From NCBI GenBank assembly GCA_950073955.1, contig CATMRH010000047.1, positions 1-9,412 on the forward strand: a stretch of 9,412 nt of DNA, in the 5' to 3' direction. The position numbers were made by a program, and so were the translations under genes. Under the pieces are notes generated by a model. The model saw only the letters and a program-made list of their open reading frames with translations. It searched no databases and was not told the DNA's origin. Positions 1 through 6,254 of the stretch are shown here, piece after piece (within the stretch, counting starts at the first letter, position 1; every line of letters starts with the position of its first letter). This DNA is from an uncultured archaeon (GTDB lineage Archaea > Thermoproteota > Nitrososphaeria > Nitrososphaerales > Nitrosopumilaceae).

Positions 1-319
1 CGTTGTTAATGGTTTTATTTTTTAAGATGGATTTAATTACAGATTCTGTTTTTTCAAGTCTAGCTTTCGCTAAACGTAACGCACTAAGTTCAGTTTTAGA
101 AACTTTAGAGTATGCATTTTTTATCTCTGTTTGAGTTAAACGTAATGAAGAAAGATTTGCGCCAGTAAATTTTTTTTCATATTTGCGGATTGCATCGTCA
201 CCATTTTTTTTAACATTTTTCAGAATAGATTCAACTATGGTTTTGTTTTTTTGAGGCTGTTTTGGTATTATTTTGGCTGCAAATTTTTCAACATTAGTTA
301 CTTTGATTATTCTTATCAA
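1..319 (-). CDS. hisD: Histidinol dehydrogenase HisD, N-terminal part (cut by window edge)
   Basis: HisD oxidises L-histidinol to L-histidine with two NAD+ in the last two steps of histidine biosynthesis in the cytoplasm. I translated this frame by hand on the minus strand; it stays open for 106 codons up to base 1. It begins MIRIIKVTNVEKFAAKI and continues with the HisD-like stretch ILKNVKKNGDDAIRKYEKKF (about residues 32-51), which matches the family's N-terminal 'V+KNGD.A+..Y..KFD' pattern. The zinc ligands and catalytic His residues lie outside the window. The start is a TTG at 319-317 that shares bases with the hisG stop (TTGA), so translation is probably coupled to hisG. No ATG lies near the expected start. 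Its position directly behind hisG strongly supports the call. Downstream his genes cannot be seen. Confidence 0.9.
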   Translation of the reverse strand, partial: MIRIIKVTNVEKFAAKIIPKQPQKNKTIVESILKNVKKNGDDAIRKYEKKFTGANLSSLRLTQTEIKNAYSKVSKTELSALRLAKARLEKTESVIKSILKNKTINN

Positions 320-1293
320 TTTTCTTCGTCACGTTTAATCTCCTCAAGCTCTAGTATTTGTCGTGGTTCATGAACCACAAGACCTTGAGCAATCTTCCTC
401 AGTTTAGGAATAAGTTTGTAAAATTCGTCTTTTTTGATGACTGTATTTACCCCATACCATCCTTTCTCACTAAGTGGACTTATGGTAGGTTTTTTGAGGG
501 AGGGCATCTGTTTTAGAAGTTTTTTCAGATTTTTCTCTTCAACGTTTAGGTAAATGTGCAAGTATTTTCTGCCACGAACAGCACCTCTCATAAGGGTTAC
601 AATATCAAATATTTTTTCACGTTTTTTTGGATCCTTTAATGATTTTTTGTTTGCAATCAAATGTGCAGTTGAGGTAAGTACTTCATCAGCAATTTTCAAT
701 TTATTTTGTTTTAGAGTTGTACCAGTTTCAGTAACATCCATTATTGCATCTACATCTTCAGGAGGTTTTGCCTCAGTTGCACCAAAGGATAGATGAATTT
801 GGACATTTTTGTTAGTTCCTAATCTAACCCATGGAGTTACAATTAGGGGATCTTTAGAGCCATAATATTTTTTGTAGGATTTTAATTGTTTTAGAAATTT
901 GGAAGTAGTAGTAAGGTATTCAGAAGATATACGAAGTGTTTTTTTCTTTTTGCCATAATCTGCAATCATTTCGTCAAGATTTTTGTAACGATATTTGTCT
1001 GGAAAAGCTATCACTAGTCTAATTTTACCATACTCTAAATCTAAAATGGGTTCAACATCAGAATTTGTTTCACCTACCCAATCTTTGCCAGTTATACCCA
1101 CATCATACAATCCTTCTGCAACCAAAGTTGGAATCTCTTGAGGACGAAGCATCTTGACAATAATATTTGGATCATCTAGATAGACTCGATAAGCTCTACT
1201 CTTTCTGTTAACTTTGGTCCAAGATTTTTCTAACAGTTTGAAAGTAGCATCCTCTAGGCTCCCTTTAGGGATTGCAAATCTTACTTGTGACAT
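316..1293 (-). CDS. hisG: ATP phosphoribosyltransferase HisG, long form
   Basis: HisG condenses ATP with PRPP to phosphoribosyl-ATP, the first committed step of histidine synthesis. From ATG at 1293 it has 325 residues. It shows the N-terminal IPKGSLEDATFKLLEKS, the family signature LRPQEIPTLVAEGLYDVGIT (about 49-68), GKDW, and the PRPP-binding loop DVTETGTTLKQN (about 186-197). The last ~75 residues (from about 250, including PTISPLSEKGW) resemble the C-terminal ACT-like regulatory domain of long-form HisG. A HisZ partner is therefore not needed, and feedback inhibition by histidine is expected from the family. The frame can be extended two codons to a TTG at 1299 (MEMSQ...), but the ATG at 1293 lies about 28 bp from the centre of a TATA box and fits a leaderless mRNA better. 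The 3' end overlaps hisD. Confidence 0.95.
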   Translation of the reverse strand: MSQVRFAIPKGSLEDATFKLLEKSWTKVNRKSRAYRVYLDDPNIIVKMLRPQEIPTLVAEGLYDVGITGKDWVGETNSDVEPILDLEYGKIRLVIAFPDKYRYKNLDEMIADYGKKKKTLRISSEYLTTTSKFLKQLKSYKKYYGSKDPLIVTPWVRLGTNKNVQIHLSFGATEAKPPEDVDAIMDVTETGTTLKQNKLKIADEVLTSTAHLIANKKSLKDPKKREKIFDIVTLMRGAVRGRKYLHIYLNVEEKNLKKLLKQMPSLKKPTISPLSEKGWYGVNTVIKKDEFYKLIPKLRKIAQGLVVHEPRQILELEEIKRDEEN

Positions 1294-1317
1294 TTCCAAT
1301 TATTTTCACTTTTTAGG

Positions 1318-1325
1318 TATATAAT
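1318..1325 (-). promoter_or_regulatory. TATA box of hisG
   Basis: The minus strand reads GATTATATACC across 1315-1326, in the short gap between the HMG-CoA reductase stop and hisG. Its centre is about 28 bp upstream of the ATG at 1293, the usual archaeal TATA-to-start distance. This suggests a leaderless or almost leaderless hisGD transcript that starts independently of the upstream gene. Confidence 0.6.
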
Positions 1326-1332
1326 CGCATGT

Positions 1333-2589
1333 TTAAATTTGCGCAAGTAATTCTTTGGCTCTATCAAGTGAAATTTTCTTTTCTTCAATCATTTTTTTAA
1401 CAATTTTATCTATCTGTTCAGATGTAGCTCCTGCAGCAGTAGCTAAGTTTCTTGCGTGTAGACGCATGTGTCCCTTTTGAATTCCCTCAGTTGCAAGAGC
1501 TCGAATAGCACTAAAATTTTGAGCCAAACCAGTAGCAATCATTACACATGCAAGCTCTTGTGCTGTTGAAACTCCAAGAATCTTTGTGCAGACTTTAGCA
1601 ATGGGATGTACATTTACAATTCCACCTACAATCCCAACAGAGAGAGGAATTTCCAAGGTTCCAACCAAATTACCATCATTATCTTTGCTCCATTGACTAA
1701 GAGAACGATATCTGCCAGATTTTGTAGCATAAGCATTTGCTGCAGCTTCAATTGCTCTACTGTCCTGACCAACTGCATTTGCAACAGCTATAATTCCATT
1801 GAGGATACCTTTGTTGTGAGTTACTGCTCGATAGACATCATTATCAGCAAATTCAAATGCTAAAATAATATCATTAACAACTTTTTCTCCTCCAACAGCC
1901 TCTTTTTCAAATACCGCTTTTGCTTTTGCAATCCTTCTGGTAGAATAATTTGATAATATTCGAAGTAGTGTTCGTCCACCTGAAATCTTTTCTATTAATG
2001 GTGAAACAGCTTCGCACATTGTATTGGTAATATTTGCGCCCATCGCGTCTCCAACATCAATTAAAAGTTCAACAATGAGCATTTTACCAGATGGTGTATC
2101 AACTTCTTTACAAGAGATTTCTTTGGCACCTTTACCCATTTTAGATAATGTGTTGCTTTTGGAATTTGCTAGTTGAAGAATTTCATTTGAAGAATTATTG
2201 ATCTTTTGAATTGCAGAAGGAATGTCAATATCTAAAACTTGTATTTGACCAATGCTGTAAGATTCATCTGCAGTAACTTCAAATCCACCTTTAATTCTCG
2301 CAATTTTAGCCCCTTTAGATGCTGCTGCAATCACAGATGGTTCTTCAATAACCATTGGAATTATGTAGTCTTTCCCATTAATTTTGAAATTAGTTGCAAT
2401 TCCCAAAGGAAGTGAAAATGTACCAATAGCGTTTTCCACCATTTTATCTGCCTTGTCATATGAAATTCCTCCATTGTTACTTTGCAAGATATCTAATTCT
2501 TCGTGAGAAAGATTTGCAAAATTTGCAACAATATCTAATCTTTCTTTTCTTGATTTTTCAAAAAACTTTGAGATTGACGAGTCTGGCAT
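1333..2589 (-). CDS. hmgA: Hydroxymethylglutaryl-CoA reductase, class II type
   Basis: HMG-CoA reductase reduces HMG-CoA to mevalonate, the committed step towards the isoprenoid chains of archaeal membrane lipids. The 418-residue protein has the class II pattern seen in Pseudomonas mevalonii-type enzymes: VENAIGTFSLPLGIATNF (about 51-68), the catalytic-Glu motif IEEPSVIAAAS (81-91), DAMGANITNTM (181-191), the catalytic-Lys motif THNKGILNG (257-265), the Asp motif GQDSRAIEAA (274-283) and the catalytic His in RLHARN (His378). All expected catalytic residues appear present. Class I archaeal enzymes instead carry a TTEGCLVAS-type glutamate motif, which is absent. The ATG follows the stop of the dehydrogenase-like gene by one base (TAA-A-ATG), so the two are probably co-transcribed. 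Class II enzymes in bacteria are often degradative and NADH-dependent, but with no mevalonate catabolism genes visible I infer a biosynthetic role. Cofactor preference cannot be read safely from the sequence. Confidence 0.93.
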   Translation of the reverse strand: MPDSSISKFFEKSRKERLDIVANFANLSHEELDILQSNNGGISYDKADKMVENAIGTFSLPLGIATNFKINGKDYIIPMVIEEPSVIAAASKGAKIARIKGGFEVTADESYSIGQIQVLDIDIPSAIQKINNSSNEILQLANSKSNTLSKMGKGAKEISCKEVDTPSGKMLIVELLIDVGDAMGANITNTMCEAVSPLIEKISGGRTLLRILSNYSTRRIAKAKAVFEKEAVGGEKVVNDIILAFEFADNDVYRAVTHNKGILNGIIAVANAVGQDSRAIEAAANAYATKSGRYRSLSQWSKDNDGNLVGTLEIPLSVGIVGGIVNVHPIAKVCTKILGVSTAQELACVMIATGLAQNFSAIRALATEGIQKGHMRLHARNLATAAGATSEQIDKIVKKMIEEKKISLDRAKELLAQI

Positions 2590-2590
2590 T

Positions 2591-3688
2591 TTATTTCAAT
2601 ATCCTCAATAATTTATCATCCATACTATCTGGAAAACCTTTTCCATCAGTATTTGAAGTTATTACGTAAAGGCTTCCATCAGGACCTTGTACCACATCAC
2701 GAACACGACCAATTCCACTGAGAATAGATTTTTGAGAGCTAAGTCCCTCTTCAAAATCTACCTGGAAAAGATTTGCTGCTCTCATTGAAGCCATTATGAA
2801 TGGAGATTCAAAATTAAGTTTTTCTCCAGAATAAAATAAGATACCACCAGGTTCTATACTTGGATCATAACAAAGAATAGCATCTTCAAATTGATCATTA
2901 CCAGAACATTGTTGTTCAGGCCACCCATAGTTTTTTCCTGGTTGAATTAGATTAATTTCGTCATTTTTTTCAGGTCCGATTTCTGCTACAAACATGTTAC
3001 CGTCATCATCCCAAGTCATTCCTTGAGGGTTTCGATGTCCTAATGAATAAATTGGAGAATCAGAAAATGGATTATCATCGGGGATAGTACCATCATCATT
3101 TAGTCTTAAAATTTTCCCAGACAAAGAATCAAGGTCTTGTGGGAGATGAGATGAATCATAAACAGTACCAGTACCTACATACAATTTTCCATCAGGCCCA
3201 AATTTTACAAAACCACCATTTGTGAATGAAGAGCCAGGAATTTTATCAAATATAGTTTCAGCATCTTGTAATTTATTTTCTGATTCAGTTATTCTCAGAA
3301 TCTTATTCCACAAATTTCCATCTTCGTTGTAAGTCAAAAATACATAGATGTAATGATTATTGGAAAAATTTGGATGAAGCGCAATACCTAACAATCCGCC
3401 ATCAAATACATTAGGAGAACGGAATATAGCTAATGGTGATTCCAACAGAGTATTGTTTTGAATTACTCTAATGAATCCATCTTTTTCTGTAACAAAAATT
3501 CTGTCACCAGAAATAGCAATTGCACGAGGTTTGTCAAGGTTTTTAGCTAAAATACTTACAGAATCACTTTCAGAATTTGAGGTAGATAATGGTAATGGTA
3601 ATGGAATAAGATCTGATGGAGAAGTTAAAACAAAAAAAGAAAATATCCCAACAGCAATAATTGCAATGATTCGAATTTTTTTATCCAC
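2591..3688 (-). CDS. PQQ-dependent sugar dehydrogenase-like (glucose/sorbosone dehydrogenase fold), membrane-anchored, catalytic His replaced
   Basis: This 365-residue protein belongs to the soluble aldose/sorbosone dehydrogenase family, six-bladed beta-propellers that bind PQQ. Residues 5-22 form a hydrophobic helix after MDKKIR, followed by a Pro/Ser-rich linker, so the propeller is probably exported and anchored outside the cell. Family motifs include GGLLGIALHPNF (97-108), FGPDGKLYVGTG (163-174), SGKILRLNDDGTIPDDNPF (190-208), GHRNPQGMTWD (217-227, with the Arg expected to contact PQQ) and DEINLIQPGKNYGWP (243-257). The family normally has a catalytic histidine just before a G-G-R stretch. 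Here the corresponding segment is SFTNGGFVKFG (154-164), with Thr156 (codon ACA) at that place, so sugar oxidation by the standard mechanism is doubtful. The start is GTG at 3688; the frame closes with TGA a few codons upstream. It is followed by HMG-CoA reductase in one apparent operon. The fold call is firm, but the substrate and activity are unknown. Confidence 0.8.
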   Translation of the reverse strand: MDKKIRIIAIIAVGIFSFFVLTSPSDLIPLPLPLSTSNSESDSVSILAKNLDKPRAIAISGDRIFVTEKDGFIRVIQNNTLLESPLAIFRSPNVFDGGLLGIALHPNFSNNHYIYVFLTYNEDGNLWNKILRITESENKLQDAETIFDKIPGSSFTNGGFVKFGPDGKLYVGTGTVYDSSHLPQDLDSLSGKILRLNDDGTIPDDNPFSDSPIYSLGHRNPQGMTWDDDGNMFVAEIGPEKNDEINLIQPGKNYGWPEQQCSGNDQFEDAILCYDPSIEPGGILFYSGEKLNFESPFIMASMRAANLFQVDFEEGLSSQKSILSGIGRVRDVVQGPDGSLYVITSNTDGKGFPDSMDDKLLRILK

Positions 3689-3705
3689 GAAAAGATAATC
3701 TTTTC
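3689..3705. repeat. Near-perfect palindrome directly upstream of the dehydrogenase-like start
   Basis: GAAAAGAT-A-ATCTTTTC is an 8-bp inverted repeat around a single central base. It abuts the GTG start codon at 3688 and sits between that start and the candidate TATA element at 3711-3719. It could be an operator or a 5' structural element, or it may be chance in AT-rich DNA. Confidence 0.4.
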
Positions 3706-3710
3706 AAATC

Positions 3711-3719
3711 TTATTAATT
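3711..3719 (-). promoter_or_regulatory. Candidate TATA element of the dehydrogenase-HMG-CoA reductase operon
   Basis: On the minus strand the sequence AATTAATAA is centred about 27 bp upstream of the GTG at 3688, a spacing that predicts a leaderless mRNA. The match to an archaeal TATA box is moderate. The symmetric TATA element at 3741-3750 could also serve this direction with a leader of about 30 nt. Confidence 0.4.
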
Positions 3720-3740
3720 GCTTTCAAGGATTTGATAAAG

Positions 3741-3750
3741 CGTATATACG
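3741..3750 (+). promoter_or_regulatory. TATA box of the initiator tRNA gene (perfect palindrome)
   Basis: CGTATATACG is centred 26-27 bp before the first base of the mature tRNA at 3772, the canonical archaeal TATA-to-start distance. Transcription would start at or within a few bases of the mature 5' end, leaving little leader for RNase P to remove. The element is a perfect 10-bp palindrome and so has no intrinsic direction. Confidence 0.65.
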
Positions 3751-3774
3751 GCTGATCCTCTTTTATCGATCAGC
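3751..3774. repeat. Inverted repeat overlapping the tRNA 5' end
   Basis: GCTGATC (3751-3757) and GATCAGC (3768-3774) are perfect 7-bp inverted repeats around a 10-base, T-rich spacer. The right arm includes the first three bases of the tRNA (AGC). If transcription starts at 3772, most of it is not in the RNA, so any function would be at the DNA level between the TATA box and the start site. Confidence 0.4.
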
Positions 3775-3846
3775 GGGGTGGGGAAGTCAGGTCATCCCGG
3801 CGGGCTCATAACCCGCAAATCAGTAGTTCAAATCTACTCCCCGCTA
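3772..3846 (+). tRNA. Initiator tRNA-Met (anticodon CAT)
   Basis: The 75-nt cloverleaf folds fully. The acceptor is AGCGGGG / CCCCGCT with discriminator A at 3846. The D stem is GGGA/TCCC. The anticodon stem is GCGGG/CCCGC around the loop CTCATAA, with CAT at 3807-3809. The T stem is AGTAG/CTACT around TTCAAAT. Two hallmarks point to the initiator rather than elongator Met or Ile2: the A1-U72 closing pair and the three consecutive G-C pairs (GGG/CCC) next to the anticodon loop. There is no intron, and CCA is not encoded (ACTTA follows), so it is added after transcription. It lies on the plus strand between the minus-strand genes tiaS and the dehydrogenase-like gene, and ends 7 bp before the tiaS stop. 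Confidence 0.96.
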
Positions 3847-3850
3847 CTTA

Positions 3851-3854
3851 TTTT
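3851..3854 (+). terminator. Possible short T-run terminator of the tRNA
   Basis: The tRNA is followed by CTTATTTTC. The four T's at 3851-3854 are the only T-rich signal before the tiaS coding region. Archaeal RNA polymerase can stop at short T-runs, but this one is weak, and termination could instead occur in T-rich plus-strand sequence inside tiaS. Confidence 0.3.
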
Positions 3855-5176
3855 CAATAAACACAAAACCATGAAAGAGATTTATCGAATTTTGAGGTTT
3901 TGTTAGATATTCCAATACGTTGTAAAGGTCTTGTTAGGTGTCTATGAGCAGACATATTTGGAATATACAGTTGTTTTTTGACTTTTCTTGAAATTTCAAC
4001 AGTTATCTTTTTGGAAGATATTTTTCCACATCGGATACACTGAAATCCTTGATTCTGACCTTTAGACTTCATTTTTTTGTTACATTTTTTGCAAATGGGA
4101 TTAGATTTTGAAAGATTTTTTTTAAGATGAATGATATCAATGAATTCAAGATTAATGATTCGAGGAAATTTTTTTGAGGCTTTTCTAACACCACCGCCTA
4201 CACATATTTTATCTCCCTCAATCAAATTTGAAGCAATAGATGAGATTCCTGTTGGTTTGTAAACAGCACACCAAAACTCATAATTTTTAGAAAGAATTTT
4301 GAAAAATACATGTCCACCTTTTACAATTTTTGGTGTATTTGATACAATTCCAGTAATTTTTCCAGAAGCATAAGGTTTCATGTTTTCAAAATTTAATTCA
4401 TTTTTCAAATGATCTCCAGTACCTTGATTAGATTTGAAGATCATGTAGCCATCTAATTTTTCATCACTTTTCAGAATCTTCGTAGCATATACTAATGAAC
4501 TGACATTTTCACCTCTAACACCATAAAATACAGGATCAGGACCGTGTGGAGTAATTAAAATTCGCCCTTTTTTTGTATCAAAGCTATTAAACGTGTTTGG
4601 AAAAGTTTTTTCTTGCATAATTTTTACACTTTCAACAGAAATTTTTCTTTCTTTTCCAAATTTTGTTCTTTTACGATAGCTCAAAAGTTCTAATGTGTGA
4701 TCTTGAAAATTATATCCTATTGCACCAATTGCACCAACAAGTCCTTGACCATTTCCTTGGTAGAAAAATTCAAGATCATTTTTTTTAGCAAATCTTTTTG
4801 CATTGTTTCTTTTAATTAATTGCCACATAGCTAAGTTACTAAAATTTGTAAATTCAGAGGGAATTGTATCACTTTCAAAAAATACTAATCCAGGATTTGC
4901 TCCATTTTTAACATCAGAATATTTTAAAACAAGATTTTTAATTTGATTTTTTATCTTAGAGGGATTTTTAGTCTTTATTCTGATTGAAACTGCTCCATTA
5001 CCACGAGTTTTCCATGGAATATTAGGATTAAATCTAATTAATCTTGGAAAATCAAGAAATTCAGTCTTATGTTTTCGAAGTAAATCAACAATTTTGTATG
5101 CTAAAAATGTGGTACACATTCCTTTAGGAGAATCAGTATCATCAAACCCAATATTGAGAACAGTTTTTTCAACCAT
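3854..5176 (-). CDS. tiaS: tRNA(Ile2) 2-agmatinylcytidine synthetase TiaS
   Basis: TiaS uses ATP and agmatine to convert C34 of tRNA-Ile2 (anticodon CAU) to agmatidine, so that it reads AUA and is charged with Ile rather than Met. The 440-residue protein starts with the kinase-like domain and its acidic motif GFDDTDSPKGMCTT (10-23). Further along are FNPNIPWKTRGNGAV (49-63) and the central region with ITPHGPDPVFYGVRG (208-222) and NQGTGDHL (250-257). An OB-fold segment follows (about 270-350), then a zinc ribbon with Cys362, Cys365, Cys380 and Cys383. This domain order matches the archaeal family, and the length is close to usual. The start is ATG at 5176. ATA codons are frequent in this window (for example early in hisD), so the modification is needed. 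The gene is divergent from dph2 and convergent with the initiator tRNA, which shares the CAU anticodon but should not be a substrate. Confidence 0.95.
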   Translation of the reverse strand: MVEKTVLNIGFDDTDSPKGMCTTFLAYKIVDLLRKHKTEFLDFPRLIRFNPNIPWKTRGNGAVSIRIKTKNPSKIKNQIKNLVLKYSDVKNGANPGLVFFESDTIPSEFTNFSNLAMWQLIKRNNAKRFAKKNDLEFFYQGNGQGLVGAIGAIGYNFQDHTLELLSYRKRTKFGKERKISVESVKIMQEKTFPNTFNSFDTKKGRILITPHGPDPVFYGVRGENVSSLVYATKILKSDEKLDGYMIFKSNQGTGDHLKNELNFENMKPYASGKITGIVSNTPKIVKGGHVFFKILSKNYEFWCAVYKPTGISSIASNLIEGDKICVGGGVRKASKKFPRIINLEFIDIIHLKKNLSKSNPICKKCNKKMKSKGQNQGFQCIRCGKISSKKITVEISRKVKKQLYIPNMSAHRHLTRPLQRIGISNKTSKFDKSLSWFCVY

Positions 5177-5186
5177 AAATTAATTG

Positions 5187-5211
5187 AACAACTCAGACAT
5201 TTTTAGTTGTT
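5187..5211. repeat. Inverted repeat in the tiaS-dph2 intergenic region
   Basis: AACAACT (5187-5193) and AGTTGTT (5205-5211) are perfect 7-bp arms around an 11-base spacer, in the 82-bp gap between the divergent tiaS and dph2 starts. On the tiaS side it occupies the core-promoter or leader position, so it could be an operator site or a leader hairpin. Within the spacer and right arm, the minus strand reads ACTAAAAATG, a weak TATA-like element about 26 bp before the tiaS ATG. Confidence 0.4.
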
Positions 5212-5226
5212 GCAGAGTACAGTTGA

Positions 5227-5236
5227 TTTAAATTAA
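5227..5236 (+). promoter_or_regulatory. TATA element of dph2
   Basis: TTTAAATTAA, continuing as TAAA, is centred about 24-28 bp before the TTG start at 5259. The spacing predicts a leaderless dph2 mRNA that begins at the TTG. Because the tract is AT-only, it could also act in the minus direction for tiaS with a leader of roughly 30 nt. Confidence 0.55.
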
Positions 5237-5258
5237 TAAAGTTCGATTCCAAGCTAAA

Positions 5259-6254
5259 TTGATAGTAATAGATGAAGAAAGAATTTTCAAAGAAATCAAA
5301 GATAAAGATCCAGTATCAGTTTCAGTAAATGGGCCTGATGGAATTTTGCCACAAGTTCAAGAAGTGGCTATGAAAATTACAAAGAAATTTGGAATCCCAG
5401 CATATGTGTTAGGAGATACAACATGGGGAACGTGTGATCTGAATTCAATTGGTTCAAAAGTGCTTGGAGCAGAAATTCAATTTAACATTGGACATACAAT
5501 AAACATTGAATCACCAGAAAAAAATCTAGTCTTAATTGATGCTTTTGATGATGTTGAATTTGACAGTGTTGCAAAAAAATGTGTGGACGTATTAAAAGGA
5601 AAAACAATTTCGTTGGTTACAGACAGTCAGCATTTACACCAGATAGATAAAGTTGAAAAGATTTTAACAGAAAATGGAATTATAGTCAAAATTGGAAAAG
5701 GAAAAGGACAATTAAATGATGGTCAAGTGTTTGGTTGTGAGTTTTATCCTGCATCAGAATTAAAAAAAGAAGTAGATGCTTATGTATTTTTAGGACAAAG
5801 TAATTTCCATGCAGCAGGAATTGCATTATCAACAAATTTACCAACCTATGTTTTAGATCCTTACTTTAACGAAGTAAGAGAAGTTACAGAATTTGCACAG
5901 AAATTAAAAACGAAAGCTACTCTTGCAATATACAAAGCAGCTGAAGCAAAATCATTTGGGGTAATTGTAGGATTAAAAGAAGGACAACTATCCAAGGTAT
6001 TTGCTTTAAAAATTAAAAAAGAGTTAGAAAAAGAGGGAAAAGAAGTTCAGTTATTTGCAATGACTGATATTACAAATGAGAGATTAAGAAATTTCAAAGG
6101 AATTGATGCTTTTATTCAAGTTGCATGCCCAAGAATTTCCACAGACAATCAGTTTGACAAACCAGTATTATCAACACCTCAGGCGAATGCACTTCTCAAA
6201 ATTTTACGAAAAGAAAGCATTGAAGGGTATTTAGAAATTCCACATTGGTTATGA
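5259..6254 (+). CDS. dph2: Diphthamide biosynthesis enzyme Dph2 (radical 3-amino-3-carboxypropyl transferase)
   Basis: Dph2 transfers the 3-amino-3-carboxypropyl group of SAM to a histidine of elongation factor 2, the first step of diphthamide formation. It works as a homodimer with an unusual [4Fe-4S] cluster. The 331-residue protein has the expected three cluster cysteines: Cys59 in GDTTWGTCDLN, Cys160 in GQVFGCEFYP and Cys290 in QVACPRISTDN. Each sits in one of the three repeated Rossmann-like domains of the family, with the spacing and length expected for archaeal Dph2. Other recognisable segments are NIGHT (76-80) and LGQSNFHAAGIAL (178-190). The start is TTG at 5259 (protein MIVIDEERIF); no in-frame ATG lies nearby, and the TATA spacing supports the TTG as a leaderless start. 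Its stop shares the palindrome TGATCA with the stop of the convergent TPR gene. The partners that complete diphthamide are not in this window. Confidence 0.96.
   Translation: MIVIDEERIFKEIKDKDPVSVSVNGPDGILPQVQEVAMKITKKFGIPAYVLGDTTWGTCDLNSIGSKVLGAEIQFNIGHTINIESPEKNLVLIDAFDDVEFDSVAKKCVDVLKGKTISLVTDSQHLHQIDKVEKILTENGIIVKIGKGKGQLNDGQVFGCEFYPASELKKEVDAYVFLGQSNFHAAGIALSTNLPTYVLDPYFNEVREVTEFAQKLKTKATLAIYKAAEAKSFGVIVGLKEGQLSKVFALKIKKELEKEGKEVQLFAMTDITNERLRNFKGIDAFIQVACPRISTDNQFDKPVLSTPQANALLKILRKESIEGYLEIPHWL

Noticed and set aside
554..796. Plus-strand open frame of 80 codons inside hisG
   Set aside because: It lies entirely antisense to a clearly conserved gene, has no promoter or family motif, and its Cys/Ser/Phe-rich composition is typical of a reverse-complement shadow.
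1606..1863. Plus-strand open frame inside the HMG-CoA reductase gene
   Set aside because: It is antisense to the conserved catalytic region and has no recognisable domain, so it is a shadow frame.
2460..2669. Plus-strand open frame across the dehydrogenase-reductase junction
   Set aside because: It is antisense to two real genes with a 1-nt junction and has no supporting signal.
3471..3698. Plus-strand open frame antisense to the dehydrogenase-like N terminus
   Set aside because: It mirrors the signal-anchor coding region and has no family resemblance.
3772..3846. Idea that the CAT tRNA is tRNA-Ile2, the substrate of neighbouring TiaS
   Set aside because: The A1-U72 pair and three G-C pairs beside the anticodon loop are initiator features. 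Archaeal tRNA-Ile2 normally begins with a G-C pair, so the initiator call is stronger.
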